Source: Streptococcus sp. Marseille-Q0941
GTDB taxonomy: Bacteria; Bacillota; Bacilli; Lactobacillales; Streptococcaceae
Direction of reading: 5' to 3'
Assembly: GCF_943736975.1 (NCBI RefSeq)
Contig: NZ_CALSFO010000006.1
Span: 62,001-126,000, forward strand
DNA: 64,000 nt
Positions 1 to 8,067 of this stretch are shown here, in pieces. The position numbers and the translations under genes were made by a program. The notes under the pieces were generated by a model. It searched no databases. It saw only the letters and a list, made by a program, of their open reading frames with translations, and was not told the origin of the DNA. Positions within the stretch are counted from its first letter, which is position 1; each line of letters begins with the position of its first letter.

Positions 1-1284
1 ATCACAGAAGAAGATAAAAATGCTATCCTTGCTATCAATAAAGACTTGGCCAAACAAGCCCTTCGTGTCTTGATGATGGCTTATAAGACAAGTCATGAAA
101 TTCCAACCTTGGAATCTGAAATTGTTGAATCTGACCTCATCTTCTCTGGTTTGGTCGGCATGATTGACCCTGAGCGTCCAGAAGCTGCAGAAGCTGTCCG
201 TGTCGCTAAGGAAGCGGGTATCCGTCCAATCATGATCACTGGTGACCACCAAGATACGGCTGAAGCTATTGCTAAACGTCTCGGTATCATCGATCCAAAT
301 GATACGGAAGATCATGTCTTCACTGGTGCTGAGTTGAATGAACTCTCTGATGATGAATTCCAAAAAGTCTTTAAGCAATACTCTGTTTACGCTCGTGTAT
401 CGCCTGAGCACAAGGTTCGTATCGTTAAAGCTTGGCAAAATGAAGGTAAGGTTGTCGCTATGACGGGTGATGGGGTCAACGATGCGCCTTCACTTAAGAT
501 AGCTGACATCGGTATCGGTATGGGGATTACAGGTACAGAAGTTTCTAAAGGAGCTTCTGATATGGTCCTTGCTGATGATAACTTTGCAACCATTATCGTA
601 GCGGTAGAAGAAGGACGTAAGGTCTTCTCAAATATCCAAAAATCAATCCAATACCTCTTGTCTGCCAATATGGCTGAAGTTTTCACCATCTTCTTTGCAA
701 CCTTGTTAGGTTGGGATGTGCTTCAACCAGTGCATTTGCTATGGATTAACCTGGTAACAGATACGCTACCAGCTATCGCTCTTGGTGTTGAACCAGCTGA
801 ACCAGGTGTCATGACTCACAAACCTCGTGGACGTAAATCCAACTTCTTTGATGGTGGTGTCTTCGGTGCCATCATGTATCAAGGTGTTTTCCAAACCATG
901 CTTGTTCTTGGTGTCTATGGTTGGGCTCTTCTCTTCCCAGAGCACCAAAGTCATACTGAAATCCATGCGGATGCCCTTACCATGGCTTTTGCAACTCTCG
1001 GTTTGATCCAATTGCTCCATGCCTTTAACGTTAAGTCGGTTTACCAATCAATCTTTAAAGTGGGACTCTTTACCAACAAGACCTTTAACTGGTCTATTCC
1101 AGTTGCCTTCGTCCTCTTTGTAGTGACAATTTTGGTTCCTGGATTTAATAATCTCTTCCACGTGTCACACTTGAGCTTGACGCAATGGATGGTGGTCGCT
1201 GTAGGAGCGCTTATGATCGTGGTCCTTGTTGAGATTGTTAAAGCAGTTCAACGAGCGCTTGGAAAAGATAAAAACGCTATTTAA
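1..1284 (+). CDS. P-type cation-transporting ATPase, Ca2+/Mn2+ type (C-terminal part, partial)
   Basis: The frame is open from the first base, so the gene starts upstream of the window; about 427 residues are visible. It carries the P-type ATPase hinge motif MTGDGVNDAPSLK, a TGD motif (MITGDHQDTA), and then six hydrophobic segments as in the PacL/SERCA-like P2 group. The membrane stretch LLWINLVTDTLPAIALG matches the M6 ion-binding region (N..D) of Ca2+ pumps. The pneumococcal relative is reported to export Ca2+/Mn2+ (called MgtA there). The phosphorylation site and N-terminal actuator domain lie outside the window. A hairpin terminator follows directly. Family is secure; ion specificity is inferred. 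Confidence 0.93.
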   Translation: MTEEDKNAILAINKDLAKQALRVLMMAYKTSHEIPTLESEIVESDLIFSGLVGMIDPERPEAAEAVRVAKEAGIRPIMITGDHQDTAEAIAKRLGIIDPNDTEDHVFTGAELNELSDDEFQKVFKQYSVYARVSPEHKVRIVKAWQNEGKVVAMTGDGVNDAPSLKIADIGIGMGITGTEVSKGASDMVLADDNFATIIVAVEEGRKVFSNIQKSIQYLLSANMAEVFTIFFATLLGWDVLQPVHLLWINLVTDTLPAIALGVEPAEPGVMTHKPRGRKSNFFDGGVFGAIMYQGVFQTMLVLGVYGWALLFPEHQSHTEIHADALTMAFATLGLIQLLHAFNVKSVYQSIFKVGLFTNKTFNWSIPVAFVLFVVTILVPGFNNLFHVSHLSLTQWMVVAVGALMIVVLVEIVKAVQRALGKDKNAI

Positions 1285-1292
1285 GCATTATG

Positions 1293-1320
1293 AAAGTCAT
1301 CTTCGGATGGCTTTTTGTTT
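1293..1320 (+). terminator. Rho-independent terminator of the P-type ATPase gene
   Basis: AAGTCATC, TTCG loop, GATGGCTT, then a T-rich run. It begins 9 bases after the stop codon. Confidence 0.85.
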
Positions 1321-1343
1321 TTATGTAAATATAAACTGAAATA

Positions 1344-1495
1344 ATACTCAATGAAAATCAAAGAGTAAACTAGGAAGAGAGCCGCAGGTTGCTCAAAACA
1401 CCGTTTTGAGGTTGTGGATAGAACTGACGAAGTCAGTAACACATATACGGCAAGGTGAAGCTGACGTGGTTTAAATTTGATTTTCGAAGAGTATA
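1344..1495 (-). repeat. BOX element (boxC-boxB-boxA read on the + strand)
   Basis: The stretch around 1444-1466 matches the BOX-A core (ACGGCAAGGtGAaGCTGACG, close to the BOXA1R primer site). The element opens with ATACTCAATGAAAATCAAAG and closes with TTTTCGAAGAGTATA, the typical BOX ends. At about 152 bp it fits one boxA, one boxB and one boxC. It ends only ~10 bp before the -10 region of the deformylase promoter, so it may influence that gene. Confidence 0.85.
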
Positions 1496-1501
1496 ATTTT
1501 G

Positions 1502-1510
1502 TGCTATAAT
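1502..1510 (+). promoter_or_regulatory. Extended -10 promoter of the deformylase gene
   Basis: TGCTATAAT, a perfect extended -10 hexamer. It lies ~34 bp upstream of the proposed TTG start and abuts the BOX element. Confidence 0.7.
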
Positions 1511-1543
1511 CAAGTAGACTGATATGGTATGGAGGAAAGAATC

Positions 1544-1954
1544 TTGGAAAAGAAAATTCTAAAAGATATATTGTTTTTGTCGCAGGTATCCCAGCCTGCT
1601 AGTCAGGAAGATTTACCCCTAGCAAAGGATTTGCAGGATACCCTATTGGCTAACCGAGAAACTTGTGTTGGACTAGCAGCCAATATGATTGGGGTACAAA
1701 AGCGCGTCATTATTTTTAATATCGGAATGATTCCCATAGTCATGTTTAATCCCGTTCTCCAATCCTTTGAAGGTCCATACAAGACAGAGGAAGGATGTTT
1801 GTCTCTGACAGGAGTCAGATCGACAACTCGATATGAAAAGATTACCGTGGCTTATCGGGATATCCATTGGCAAGAGCAGACCATTACCCTGACAGGATTT
1901 CCTGCTCAGATTTGCCAGCATGAACTGGATCATTTGGAAGGACGAATTATTTAG
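1544..1954 (+). CDS. Divergent peptide deformylase-like protein
   Basis: A 136-residue protein if translation starts at TTG 1544. That start is preferred because GGAGGAAAG sits 8 bases before it, while the in-frame ATG at 1529 has no Shine-Dalgarno. Metal-binding motifs are kept: EEGCLSL (motif II Cys) and QHELDHLEG (motif III His-Glu-His). Motif I reads CVGLAANMIG instead of the canonical GxGLAAPQxG, so the Gln that stabilises the transition state is Met. Family knowledge says this Gln is essential, so removal of N-formyl groups may be lost or altered. It is probably the second deformylase paralogue of streptococci rather than the housekeeping enzyme. The downstream membrane-protein gene starts 12 bases later and is likely co-transcribed. 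Confidence 0.85.
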   Translation: MEKKILKDILFLSQVSQPASQEDLPLAKDLQDTLLANRETCVGLAANMIGVQKRVIIFNIGMIPIVMFNPVLQSFEGPYKTEEGCLSLTGVRSTTRYEKITVAYRDIHWQEQTITLTGFPAQICQHELDHLEGRII

Positions 1955-1965
1955 GAGGAAATCAG

Positions 1966-3561
1966 ATGAAACGTATAATCTTTGAACTCGTTTTTATCGC
2001 AACGACTTGGTATATCTTTTTGCCACCCTTCAATCTTACCAGCTGGGAATTCATTTTCTTTCTTTGTGGGCATCTGGTGGTGATGGGAATTTTGTATAGT
2101 TTCCGAAAGGATACAAATCTCCTCAAAACTGTTCATGTACGTCATGGAAAGGTTGCAAACGAACTCAATCTAGAAGGACTCCATTTTACCAAACTCAGTA
2201 GAGGATTGTTACTAGCTACAGGCCTTATCTTTGCCCTTGCTGGTTTGGTTAGCTTAGTGACATCAAGCTTTTTCCAAGCAAAAAACTATGCTAATGTGGT
2301 TTCTATCACAGAAAAAGACTTTAAAGATTTTCCTAAGAGTGATACCAGTAAGGTTCCGATCTTGGATCGGAGCACTGCAGAAAAAATTGGGGACCGTTAT
2401 CTGGGCTCTCTGACGGATAAGGTATCCCAGTACGTAGCAGCAGATACCTATACTCAACTGACGGTTGATGGTAAACCTTATCGGGTGACACCTTTGGAGT
2501 ATGCCGACCCAATCAAATGGTTTAATAATCAGTCCAAGGGAATTGGCGAGTATATCAAGGTTGATATGGTGACGGGGAATGCGGAATTGGTAGATTTAAA
2601 AACACCGATGAAGTATTCGGACTCCGAGTATTTTAACCGTGATGTCAAACGTCACCTTCGGATTAAGTACCCAACCAAGATTTTTAAAAATCCATCCTTT
2701 GAGGTGGATGATGAAGGCAATCCCTTCTATGTAGCAACCGTTTATCAAAAACAGTTTGGTCTAGGAGTGCCTCGCCCTTCATCTGTTATTATCTTGGATG
2801 CTACCAATGGCGAAACCAAGGAATACAGCTTGGATGAAGTGCCAGAATGGGTGGACCGTGTCTATCCTGCCGAAGAAACCATCGAGCAAATCAACTACAA
2901 CGGCAAGTATAAAGACGGCTTCTGGAATGCCTTGATTTCTAAGAAAAATGTTACCCAAACGACAGAGGGCTATAACTATCTTTCCATCGGAAATGACATT
3001 TATCTCTACACGGGTGTGACTTCAGCAAATGCTGACGAAAGTAATCTAGGATTTATCCTTGAAAATATGCGTACAGGTGAAATCACCAAGTACAATCTAG
3101 CTTCAGCAACCGAAGAATCTGCCCGTGCTTCAGCTGAAGGAGCCGTTCAGGAGAAGGCCTACAAGGCTACCTTCCCTATCCTTGTCAATCTCAATGATAA
3201 ACCGCTCTACATCATGGGCTTGAAGGACAATGCAGGCTTGGTCAAGGAGTATGCATTGGTTGATGCAGTGGAGTATCAAAACGTCATCGTAGCAGCTACG
3301 GTAGATGAACTCCTCAGCAAATATGCCAATAAAAACGACCTCGAGCTGGATAATGAAATGGTAGAAAACATCAAGGGTGTAGTTGCGGATTTGAAATCAG
3401 CTGTCATCAAAGGTGATACCGTCTACTTCTTTAAAGTTGATGGCAAGATTTATAAGGTCAAGGCCTCAGTATCAGACGACCTTCCTTACCTTGAAAATGG
3501 CCAATCCTTCGAAGGTCAGGTTGGAAAAGATAATTTCCTCAAAACCTTTAAAATCAAGTAA
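1966..3561 (+). CDS. Membrane-anchored protein of unknown function
   Basis: A 531-residue protein, preceded by a strong AGGAGG site in the gap after the deformylase stop. The N-terminus holds two hydrophobic segments (about residues 5-25 and 28-45), then a third at roughly 70-95. The rest is a large soluble, charged domain with no cysteine cluster or enzyme motif I recognise. The topology suggests a membrane anchor with a long extracytoplasmic C-terminal domain. It is conserved in mitis-group streptococci as a hypothetical protein as far as I recall. Function is unknown. Confidence 0.85.
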   Translation: MKRIIFELVFIATTWYIFLPPFNLTSWEFIFFLCGHLVVMGILYSFRKDTNLLKTVHVRHGKVANELNLEGLHFTKLSRGLLLATGLIFALAGLVSLVTSSFFQAKNYANVVSITEKDFKDFPKSDTSKVPILDRSTAEKIGDRYLGSLTDKVSQYVAADTYTQLTVDGKPYRVTPLEYADPIKWFNNQSKGIGEYIKVDMVTGNAELVDLKTPMKYSDSEYFNRDVKRHLRIKYPTKIFKNPSFEVDDEGNPFYVATVYQKQFGLGVPRPSSVIILDATNGETKEYSLDEVPEWVDRVYPAEETIEQINYNGKYKDGFWNALISKKNVTQTTEGYNYLSIGNDIYLYTGVTSANADESNLGFILENMRTGEITKYNLASATEESARASAEGAVQEKAYKATFPILVNLNDKPLYIMGLKDNAGLVKEYALVDAVEYQNVIVAATVDELLSKYANKNDLELDNEMVENIKGVVADLKSAVIKGDTVYFFKVDGKIYKVKASVSDDLPYLENGQSFEGQVGKDNFLKTFKIK

Positions 3562-3563
3562 AA

Positions 3564-3590
3564 GAAACCTCGGTATAAACCGAGGTTTTC
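3564..3590 (+). terminator. Rho-independent terminator
   Basis: AAACCTCGG, short loop, CCGAGGTTTT, immediately after the stop codon of the membrane protein. Confidence 0.85.
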
Positions 3591-3601
3591 AGATGAAATT
3601 C

Positions 3602-3630
3602 TTGGTCACGATTGAAAAATATGCTACACT
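3602..3630 (+). promoter_or_regulatory. Promoter of yaaA, giving a probable leaderless mRNA
   Basis: A -35 TTGGTC (3602-3607) and an extended -10 TGCTACACT (3622-3630) are spaced 17 bp. Only six bases separate the -10 from the ATG at 3637, so the transcript should start at or within a base or two of the start codon. No Shine-Dalgarno is present. Confidence 0.65.
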
Positions 3631-3636
3631 AACAAT

Positions 3637-4359
3637 ATGAAAATTTTAATCCCAACAGCCAAAGAAATGAACACAAACCTTCCTTTTATCGAAGCGCTCC
3701 CCTTGAGTGAAGAAAGTCAGGCAGTCCTTGACTCACTGACTCGCTACTCAACCAGTGAATTAGAGAGCTTTTACAAGGTATCAGCTGAGAAAGCAGAGGA
3801 AGAGTACGCTCATATTCAAGCTCTAAAAGATCAGAGGGCTAAACATTATCCAGCCTTGAAACTATTTGATGGTCTCATGTACCGCCACATCAAACGAGAC
3901 AAGCTGAGCAGGGCAGAACAAGCCTATCTTGAGAATCATGTCCTAATTACCTCGGCTTTATACGGTGTTGTCCCAGCCCTGTCAGCCATGGCTCCTCACC
4001 GTTTGGACTTTTTGATGAAATTAAAAGTAGCTGGTAAAACCCTAAAGACTCATTGGAAGTCAGCCTACGATGAGGCACTGCAGGATGAGGACTTGATATT
4101 CTCACTCCTATCATCAGAGTTTGAAACTGTATTTTCTAAGGAAATCAGAGAAAAGATGGTGACCTTCAAATTTATGGAAGATAGAGATGGAAAACTTAAA
4201 ATCCACTCAACCATTTCTAAAAAAGCTAGAGGATCCTTCTTAACAGCCTTGATGGAAAATCAAGTAACCTCGGTTGAAGAGATTAAAAAGCTCAGCTTTG
4301 CGGGTTTCAATTATCGAGAAGACTTGTCTAGTGATAAGGAATTGGCTTTTGTAAAATAG
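3637..4359 (+). CDS. yaaA: Peroxide stress protein YaaA (DUF328/UPF0246)
   Basis: A 240-residue cytosolic protein. It opens with MKILIPTAKEM and contains FDGLMYRHI and the later block FLMKLKVAGKTLKTHW, characteristic of the YaaA family. In E. coli YaaA lowers free iron and protects DNA during hydrogen peroxide stress and can bind DNA. It is monocistronic here, flanked by a terminator upstream and a foldback repeat downstream. The start is fixed by homology length and by the promoter, which leaves no room for a leader. Confidence 0.92.
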   Translation: MKILIPTAKEMNTNLPFIEALPLSEESQAVLDSLTRYSTSELESFYKVSAEKAEEEYAHIQALKDQRAKHYPALKLFDGLMYRHIKRDKLSRAEQAYLENHVLITSALYGVVPALSAMAPHRLDFLMKLKVAGKTLKTHWKSAYDEALQDEDLIFSLLSSEFETVFSKEIREKMVTFKFMEDRDGKLKIHSTISKKARGSFLTALMENQVTSVEEIKKLSFAGFNYREDLSSDKELAFVK

Positions 4360-4370
4360 ATTGAACATAG

Positions 4371-4551
4371 AGAGAGTGGGACAGAAATCGGTCATTCCTT
4401 AGAATTCGATTTCGTAGTCCCACCTCCTCACAGTTGAGTAGGGCTGTAAAAGTTGATAAAATCAGCCTAGTAGAGCCCACTCAACTACTGCGTCTTGCTC
4501 GACAAACCATAGACAAATGAGAGGCTAGGACTTTTGTCCCAGCCTCTTTTT
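4371..4551. repeat. Foldback intergenic repeat, copy 1
   Basis: About 180 bp, starting GAGAGTGGGACAGAAATCGG and ending in a GAGGCTAGGAC-TTTT-GTCCcAGCCTC hairpin plus T-run. The centre pairs AGTTGAGTAGGGCT with AGCCCACTCAACTA. The same unit recurs at 7869, 45782, 51299 (inverted) and 54639. It sits 12 bp after yaaA and its end works as a terminator-like structure. It resembles the SPRITE-type terminator-like repeats described in pneumococcus, but I cannot confirm the name. Confidence 0.8.
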
Positions 4552-4605
4552 GTGATTTGGTGGTCCTATTTTTAGTTTAGAATGGTAGGAATTTTCACAC
4601 AATTT

Positions 4606-4614
4606 TGGTATAAT
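4606..4614 (+). promoter_or_regulatory. Extended -10 promoter of hom-thrB
   Basis: TGGTATAAT, 31 bp before the hom start codon. Confidence 0.7.
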
Positions 4615-4645
4615 AGGACTATTAGAAAATTTCGAGGAGACAAAC

Positions 4646-5932
4646 ATGTCAGTTAAGATTGCTTTACTTGGATTTGGTACAGTAGCCAGTGGTGTACCAT
4701 TCTTGCTAAAGGAAAATAGAGAAAAAATTGTTCAAGCAGCCCAGTCAGAAATTGAAGTCGCTAAAGTTTTGGTCAAAGACGATCAAGAGAAAGCCCGCTT
4801 GCTTGAAGCAGGAAATGATTTTAATTTTGTAACAAATATCGACGAAATCTTGTCAGATAAAGACATCACAATCGTTGTTGAGTTGATGGGGCGTATCGAA
4901 CCTGCTAAAACATTTATCACTCGTGCTTTAGAAGCAGGGAAACATGTCGTAACAGCCAACAAGGATCTTTTGGCAGTCCATGGTGCAGAATTGCTTGAGG
5001 TAGCCAAAGCGCACAATGTTGCTCTTTACTACGAAGCAGCTGTTGCAGGAGGAATTCCAATCCTTCGTACCTTGGTTAACTCACTAGCATCAGACAAAAT
5101 CACACGTGTTCTTGGTGTTGTGAACGGAACATCTAACTTTATGATGACGAAAATGGTAACAGAAGGTTGGTCTTATGAAGATGCTTTGGCAGAAGCCCAA
5201 CGACTTGGCTTTGCTGAAAGCGACCCTACCAATGACGTTGACGGGATTGATGCAGCTTACAAGATGGTCATCCTCAGCCAGTTTGCATTTGGAATGAATG
5301 TTAAGTTTGAAGATGTAGGCCACCAAGGAATTCGCAACATTACTCCAGAAGATGTAGCAGTAGCTCAAGAGCTTGGTTATGTGGTTAAATTAGTTGGGTC
5401 TATTGAAGAAACAGCTTCTGGGATTGCTGCTGAGGTTACGCCAACCTTCCTTCCTAAAGCTCACCCACTTGCAAGTGTTAACGGTGTTATGAATGCTGTC
5501 TTTGTGGAATCTATCGGTATCGGTGAGTCTATGTACTATGGACCAGGTGCAGGTCAAAAACCAACTGCAACAAGTGTTGTGGCTGATATTGCCCGTATCG
5601 TTCGTCGCATGAATGATGGTACAATTGGAAAAGCCTTTAATGAATACAACCGTCCAGTAGTCTTGGCTAAGCCAGAAGATGTTAAAGCTAACTACTATTT
5701 CTCAATCTTGGCTCCAGATTCAAAAGGTCAAGTTTTGAAATTGGCTGAACTCTTTAATGCGGAAGATATTTCCTTCAAGCAAATCCTTCAAGATGGTAAG
5801 CAAGAAGGCAAGGCTCGCGTTGTCATCATCACTCATAAAATCAACAAGGCACAGCTTGAAAATATTACAGCAGCTTTGAAGGGAGTAGATGAGTTTGAAC
5901 TCCTCAACACCTTCAAGGTTTTAGGAGACTAA
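4646..5932 (+). CDS. hom: Homoserine dehydrogenase
   Basis: A 428-residue enzyme reducing aspartate semialdehyde to homoserine, the branch point to threonine and methionine. An N-terminal NAD(P) Rossmann motif ([10 protein letters not shown]) is followed by the catalytic-domain signature [13 protein letters not shown] and [14 protein letters not shown]. An ACT-like C-terminal extension (from about residue 350, [15 protein letters not shown]) suggests feedback control by threonine. Start is supported by GAGGAG 7 bases upstream. thrB begins one base after the stop, so the two form an operon. Confidence 0.97.
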   Translation: MSVKIALLGFGTVASGVPFLLKENREKIVQAAQSEIEVAKVLVKDDQEKARLLEAGNDFNFVTNIDEILSDKDITIVVELMGRIEPAKTFITRALEAGKHVVTANKDLLAVHGAELLEVAKAHNVALYYEAAVAGGIPILRTLVNSLASDKITRVLGVVNGTSNFMMTKMVTEGWSYEDALAEAQRLGFAESDPTNDVDGIDAAYKMVILSQFAFGMNVKFEDVGHQGIRNITPEDVAVAQELGYVVKLVGSIEETASGIAAEVTPTFLPKAHPLASVNGVMNAVFVESIGIGESMYYGPGAGQKPTATSVVADIARIVRRMNDGTIGKAFNEYNRPVVLAKPEDVKANYYFSILAPDSKGQVLKLAELFNAEDISFKQILQDGKQEGKARVVIITHKINKAQLENITAALKGVDEFELLNTFKVLGD

Positions 5933-5933
5933 G

Positions 5934-6803
5934 ATGAAGATTATTGTACCTGCTACAAGTGCCAATGTGGGTCCTGGTTTTGACTCGGTTGGTGTAGCTG
6001 TAACTAAGTATCTAGAAATTCAGGTTTGTGAGGAACGTGAAGAATGGATGATTGAGCATCAATTAGGCAAATGGATTCCACGTGATGAACGTAATCTTTT
6101 GCTCAAGATTGCTCTACAAATTGCTCCAGACCTACAACCTAGACGTTTGAAGATGGTTAGTGATATTCCTCTTGCGCGTGGACTAGGTTCATCGAGCTCG
6201 GTCATCGTTGCTGGGATTGAACTGGCAAATCAATTAGGAAATCTCAAATTAACTGCTCACGAGAAGTTGCAATTGGCGACTAAGATTGAAGGACATCCTG
6301 ATAATGTTGCACCTGCTATCTATGGAAATCTCGTGATTGCGAGCTCAGTCGAAGGTCAAGTTTCAGCAGTTGTGGCGCCTTTCCCAGAGTGTGCTTTCCT
6401 AGCTTATATTCCAAACTATGAATTGCGAACTCGAGATAGTCGTGGTGTCTTGCCTAAGAAACTATCTTATAAGGAAGCTGTTGCGGCAAGTTCTATCGCC
6501 AATGTGGCTATAGCAACCCTACTGACTGGAGATATGATCAAAGCAGGCCAAGCTATCGAGAACGATCTCTTCCATGAGCGTTACCGTCAAGAACTGGTGC
6601 GAGAATTTGCGACGATCAAGAAAGTTGCCAAGATAAATGGTGCTTATGCGACCTACTTATCTGGTGCTGGTCCGACTGTTATGGTCTTGGCTGATCCTGA
6701 CAAGATGCCTAAGATTAAGGCAGAGCTTGAAAAGCAACCTTTCAAAGGCAAGCTTCATGATTTGGAAGTAGATACACAAGGCGTTCGCGTCGAAGTAAAT
6801 TAA
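5934..6803 (+). CDS. thrB: Homoserine kinase
   Basis: A 289-residue GHMP-family kinase that phosphorylates homoserine for threonine synthesis. It shows the N-terminal [16 protein letters not shown] motif, the ATP-binding [12 protein letters not shown] loop (about residues 80-92) and the C-terminal [11 protein letters not shown] motif. It lies one base downstream of hom, with the AGGAG ribosome site inside the end of hom, implying translational coupling. Confidence 0.97.
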   Translation: MKIIVPATSANVGPGFDSVGVAVTKYLEIQVCEEREEWMIEHQLGKWIPRDERNLLLKIALQIAPDLQPRRLKMVSDIPLARGLGSSSSVIVAGIELANQLGNLKLTAHEKLQLATKIEGHPDNVAPAIYGNLVIASSVEGQVSAVVAPFPECAFLAYIPNYELRTRDSRGVLPKKLSYKEAVAASSIANVAIATLLTGDMIKAGQAIENDLFHERYRQELVREFATIKKVAKINGAYATYLSGAGPTVMVLADPDKMPKIKAELEKQPFKGKLHDLEVDTQGVRVEVN

Positions 6804-6813
6804 ACAGAACAAT

Positions 6814-6857
6814 AGGATGGGGAAACTCTCTATGAGAGGGCTTCCTGTCCTTTTTTT
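6814..6857 (+). terminator. Rho-independent terminator of hom-thrB
   Basis: A long stem pairing AGGATGGGGAA-CTCTC with GAGAG-GGCTTCCTGTCC, followed by seven T. It ends the operon before msrAB1. Confidence 0.85.
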
Positions 6858-6926
6858 GAAAATCAAATATGGGAAATGAAATGTTTCCGTGTTTAGTGAT
6901 CAACAGATGGTCAAGGAGGATTTGAA

Positions 6927-7865
6927 ATGGCAGAAATATATCTAGCAGGTGGTTGTTTTTGGGGCTTGGAAGAGTACTTTTCACGTATTTCAGGAGTGCA
7001 GCAAACAAGTGTTGGTTATGCCAATGGTCAGGTTGAAACCACCAATTATCAATTAATCAAAGAAACCGATCATGCCGAGACTGTGCAAGTCATTTATGAT
7101 GAAAAGGCAGTCTCGCTCCGTGAGATTTTGCTCTATTATTTCCGAGTTATTGATCCTTTATCTGTCAACCAACAAGGAAATGACCGTGGTCGTCAGTACC
7201 GCACAGGGATTTATTACCTAGATGAAGAGGATTTACCGACTATCTATGGTCTTGTCCAAGAGCAGGAGCGCATGCTAGGTCGCAAGATCGCAGTTGAAGT
7301 GGAGAAACTTCGTCACTACATCTTGGCTGAAGACTATCACCAAGACTACCTCAAGAAAAATCCTGGAGGCTATTGCCATATCGATGTGAGGGATGCTGAG
7401 AAACCACTGATAGATGCCGCCAACTATGAAAAGCCGAGTCAGGAAGATTTACGAGAACAACTGTCTGAAGAGTCTTATAGAGTAACGCAAGAGGCTGCGA
7501 CGGAAGCTCCCTTTAGCAATGCCTATGACCAAACTTTTGAGGAAGGGATTTATGTCGATATCACGACTGGTGAGCCCCTCTTCTTTGCCAAGGATAAGTT
7601 TGCCTCAGGCTGTGGTTGGCCAAGTTTTAGCCGACCAATTTCTAAAGAGCTTATCCATTACTACCAGGACTTGAGTCACGGGATGGAGCGTATCGAAGTC
7701 CGTTCACGTTCAGGGAATGCTCACTTGGGTCATGTCTTCACAGATGGCCCTCGTGAACTAGGTGGACTCCGTTACTGTATCAATTCTGCATCCTTACGTT
7801 TTGTCGCTAAGGATGAAATGGAAGAAGCTGGCTATGGCTACCTGCTTCCATATTTGAACAAGTAA
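6927..7865 (+). CDS. msrAB1: Bifunctional peptide methionine sulfoxide reductase MsrA-MsrB
   Basis: A 312-residue fusion that repairs oxidised methionine. The MsrA domain comes first (GGCFWG with catalytic Cys10, GGYCHID near 150). The MsrB domain follows from about residue 170, with [25 protein letters not shown] and RYCINSASL holding its catalytic Cys. No signal peptide or lipobox is present, so it is the cytosolic form, unlike the membrane MsrAB2 of pneumococcus. The neighbourhood hom-thrB-msrAB1 is the same as in S. pneumoniae. MsrB lacks the CxxC zinc pairs of some homologues. Confidence 0.95.
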   Translation: MAEIYLAGGCFWGLEEYFSRISGVQQTSVGYANGQVETTNYQLIKETDHAETVQVIYDEKAVSLREILLYYFRVIDPLSVNQQGNDRGRQYRTGIYYLDEEDLPTIYGLVQEQERMLGRKIAVEVEKLRHYILAEDYHQDYLKKNPGGYCHIDVRDAEKPLIDAANYEKPSQEDLREQLSEESYRVTQEAATEAPFSNAYDQTFEEGIYVDITTGEPLFFAKDKFASGCGWPSFSRPISKELIHYYQDLSHGMERIEVRSRSGNAHLGHVFTDGPRELGGLRYCINSASLRFVAKDEMEEAGYGYLLPYLNK

Positions 7866-7868
7866 AAA

Positions 7869-8045
7869 GAGAGAGTGGGACAGAAATCGGTAATTCGTTA
7901 GAATTCGATTTCTGTCCCACCTCCGCGCAGTTGAGTAGGGCTGTAAAAGCTGATGAAATCAGCGTAGTAGAGCCCACTCAACCACTGCGTCTTTCTCGAC
8001 AATCCAAAGACAATTGAGAGGCTAGGACTTTTGTCCCACTCTCTT
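7869..8045. repeat. Foldback intergenic repeat, copy 2
   Basis: Same unit as at 4371, but its right end reads GTCCCACTCTCTTC instead of GTCCCAGCCTCTTTTT. The outer arms GAGAGTGGGACAGAA and TTGTCCCACTCTC therefore pair better, while the terminal T-run is lost. Termination here may be leaky, allowing readthrough into the ABC genes 22 bp downstream. Confidence 0.8.
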
Positions 8046-8067
8046 CATTTTGGAATAGAAGGGACTT

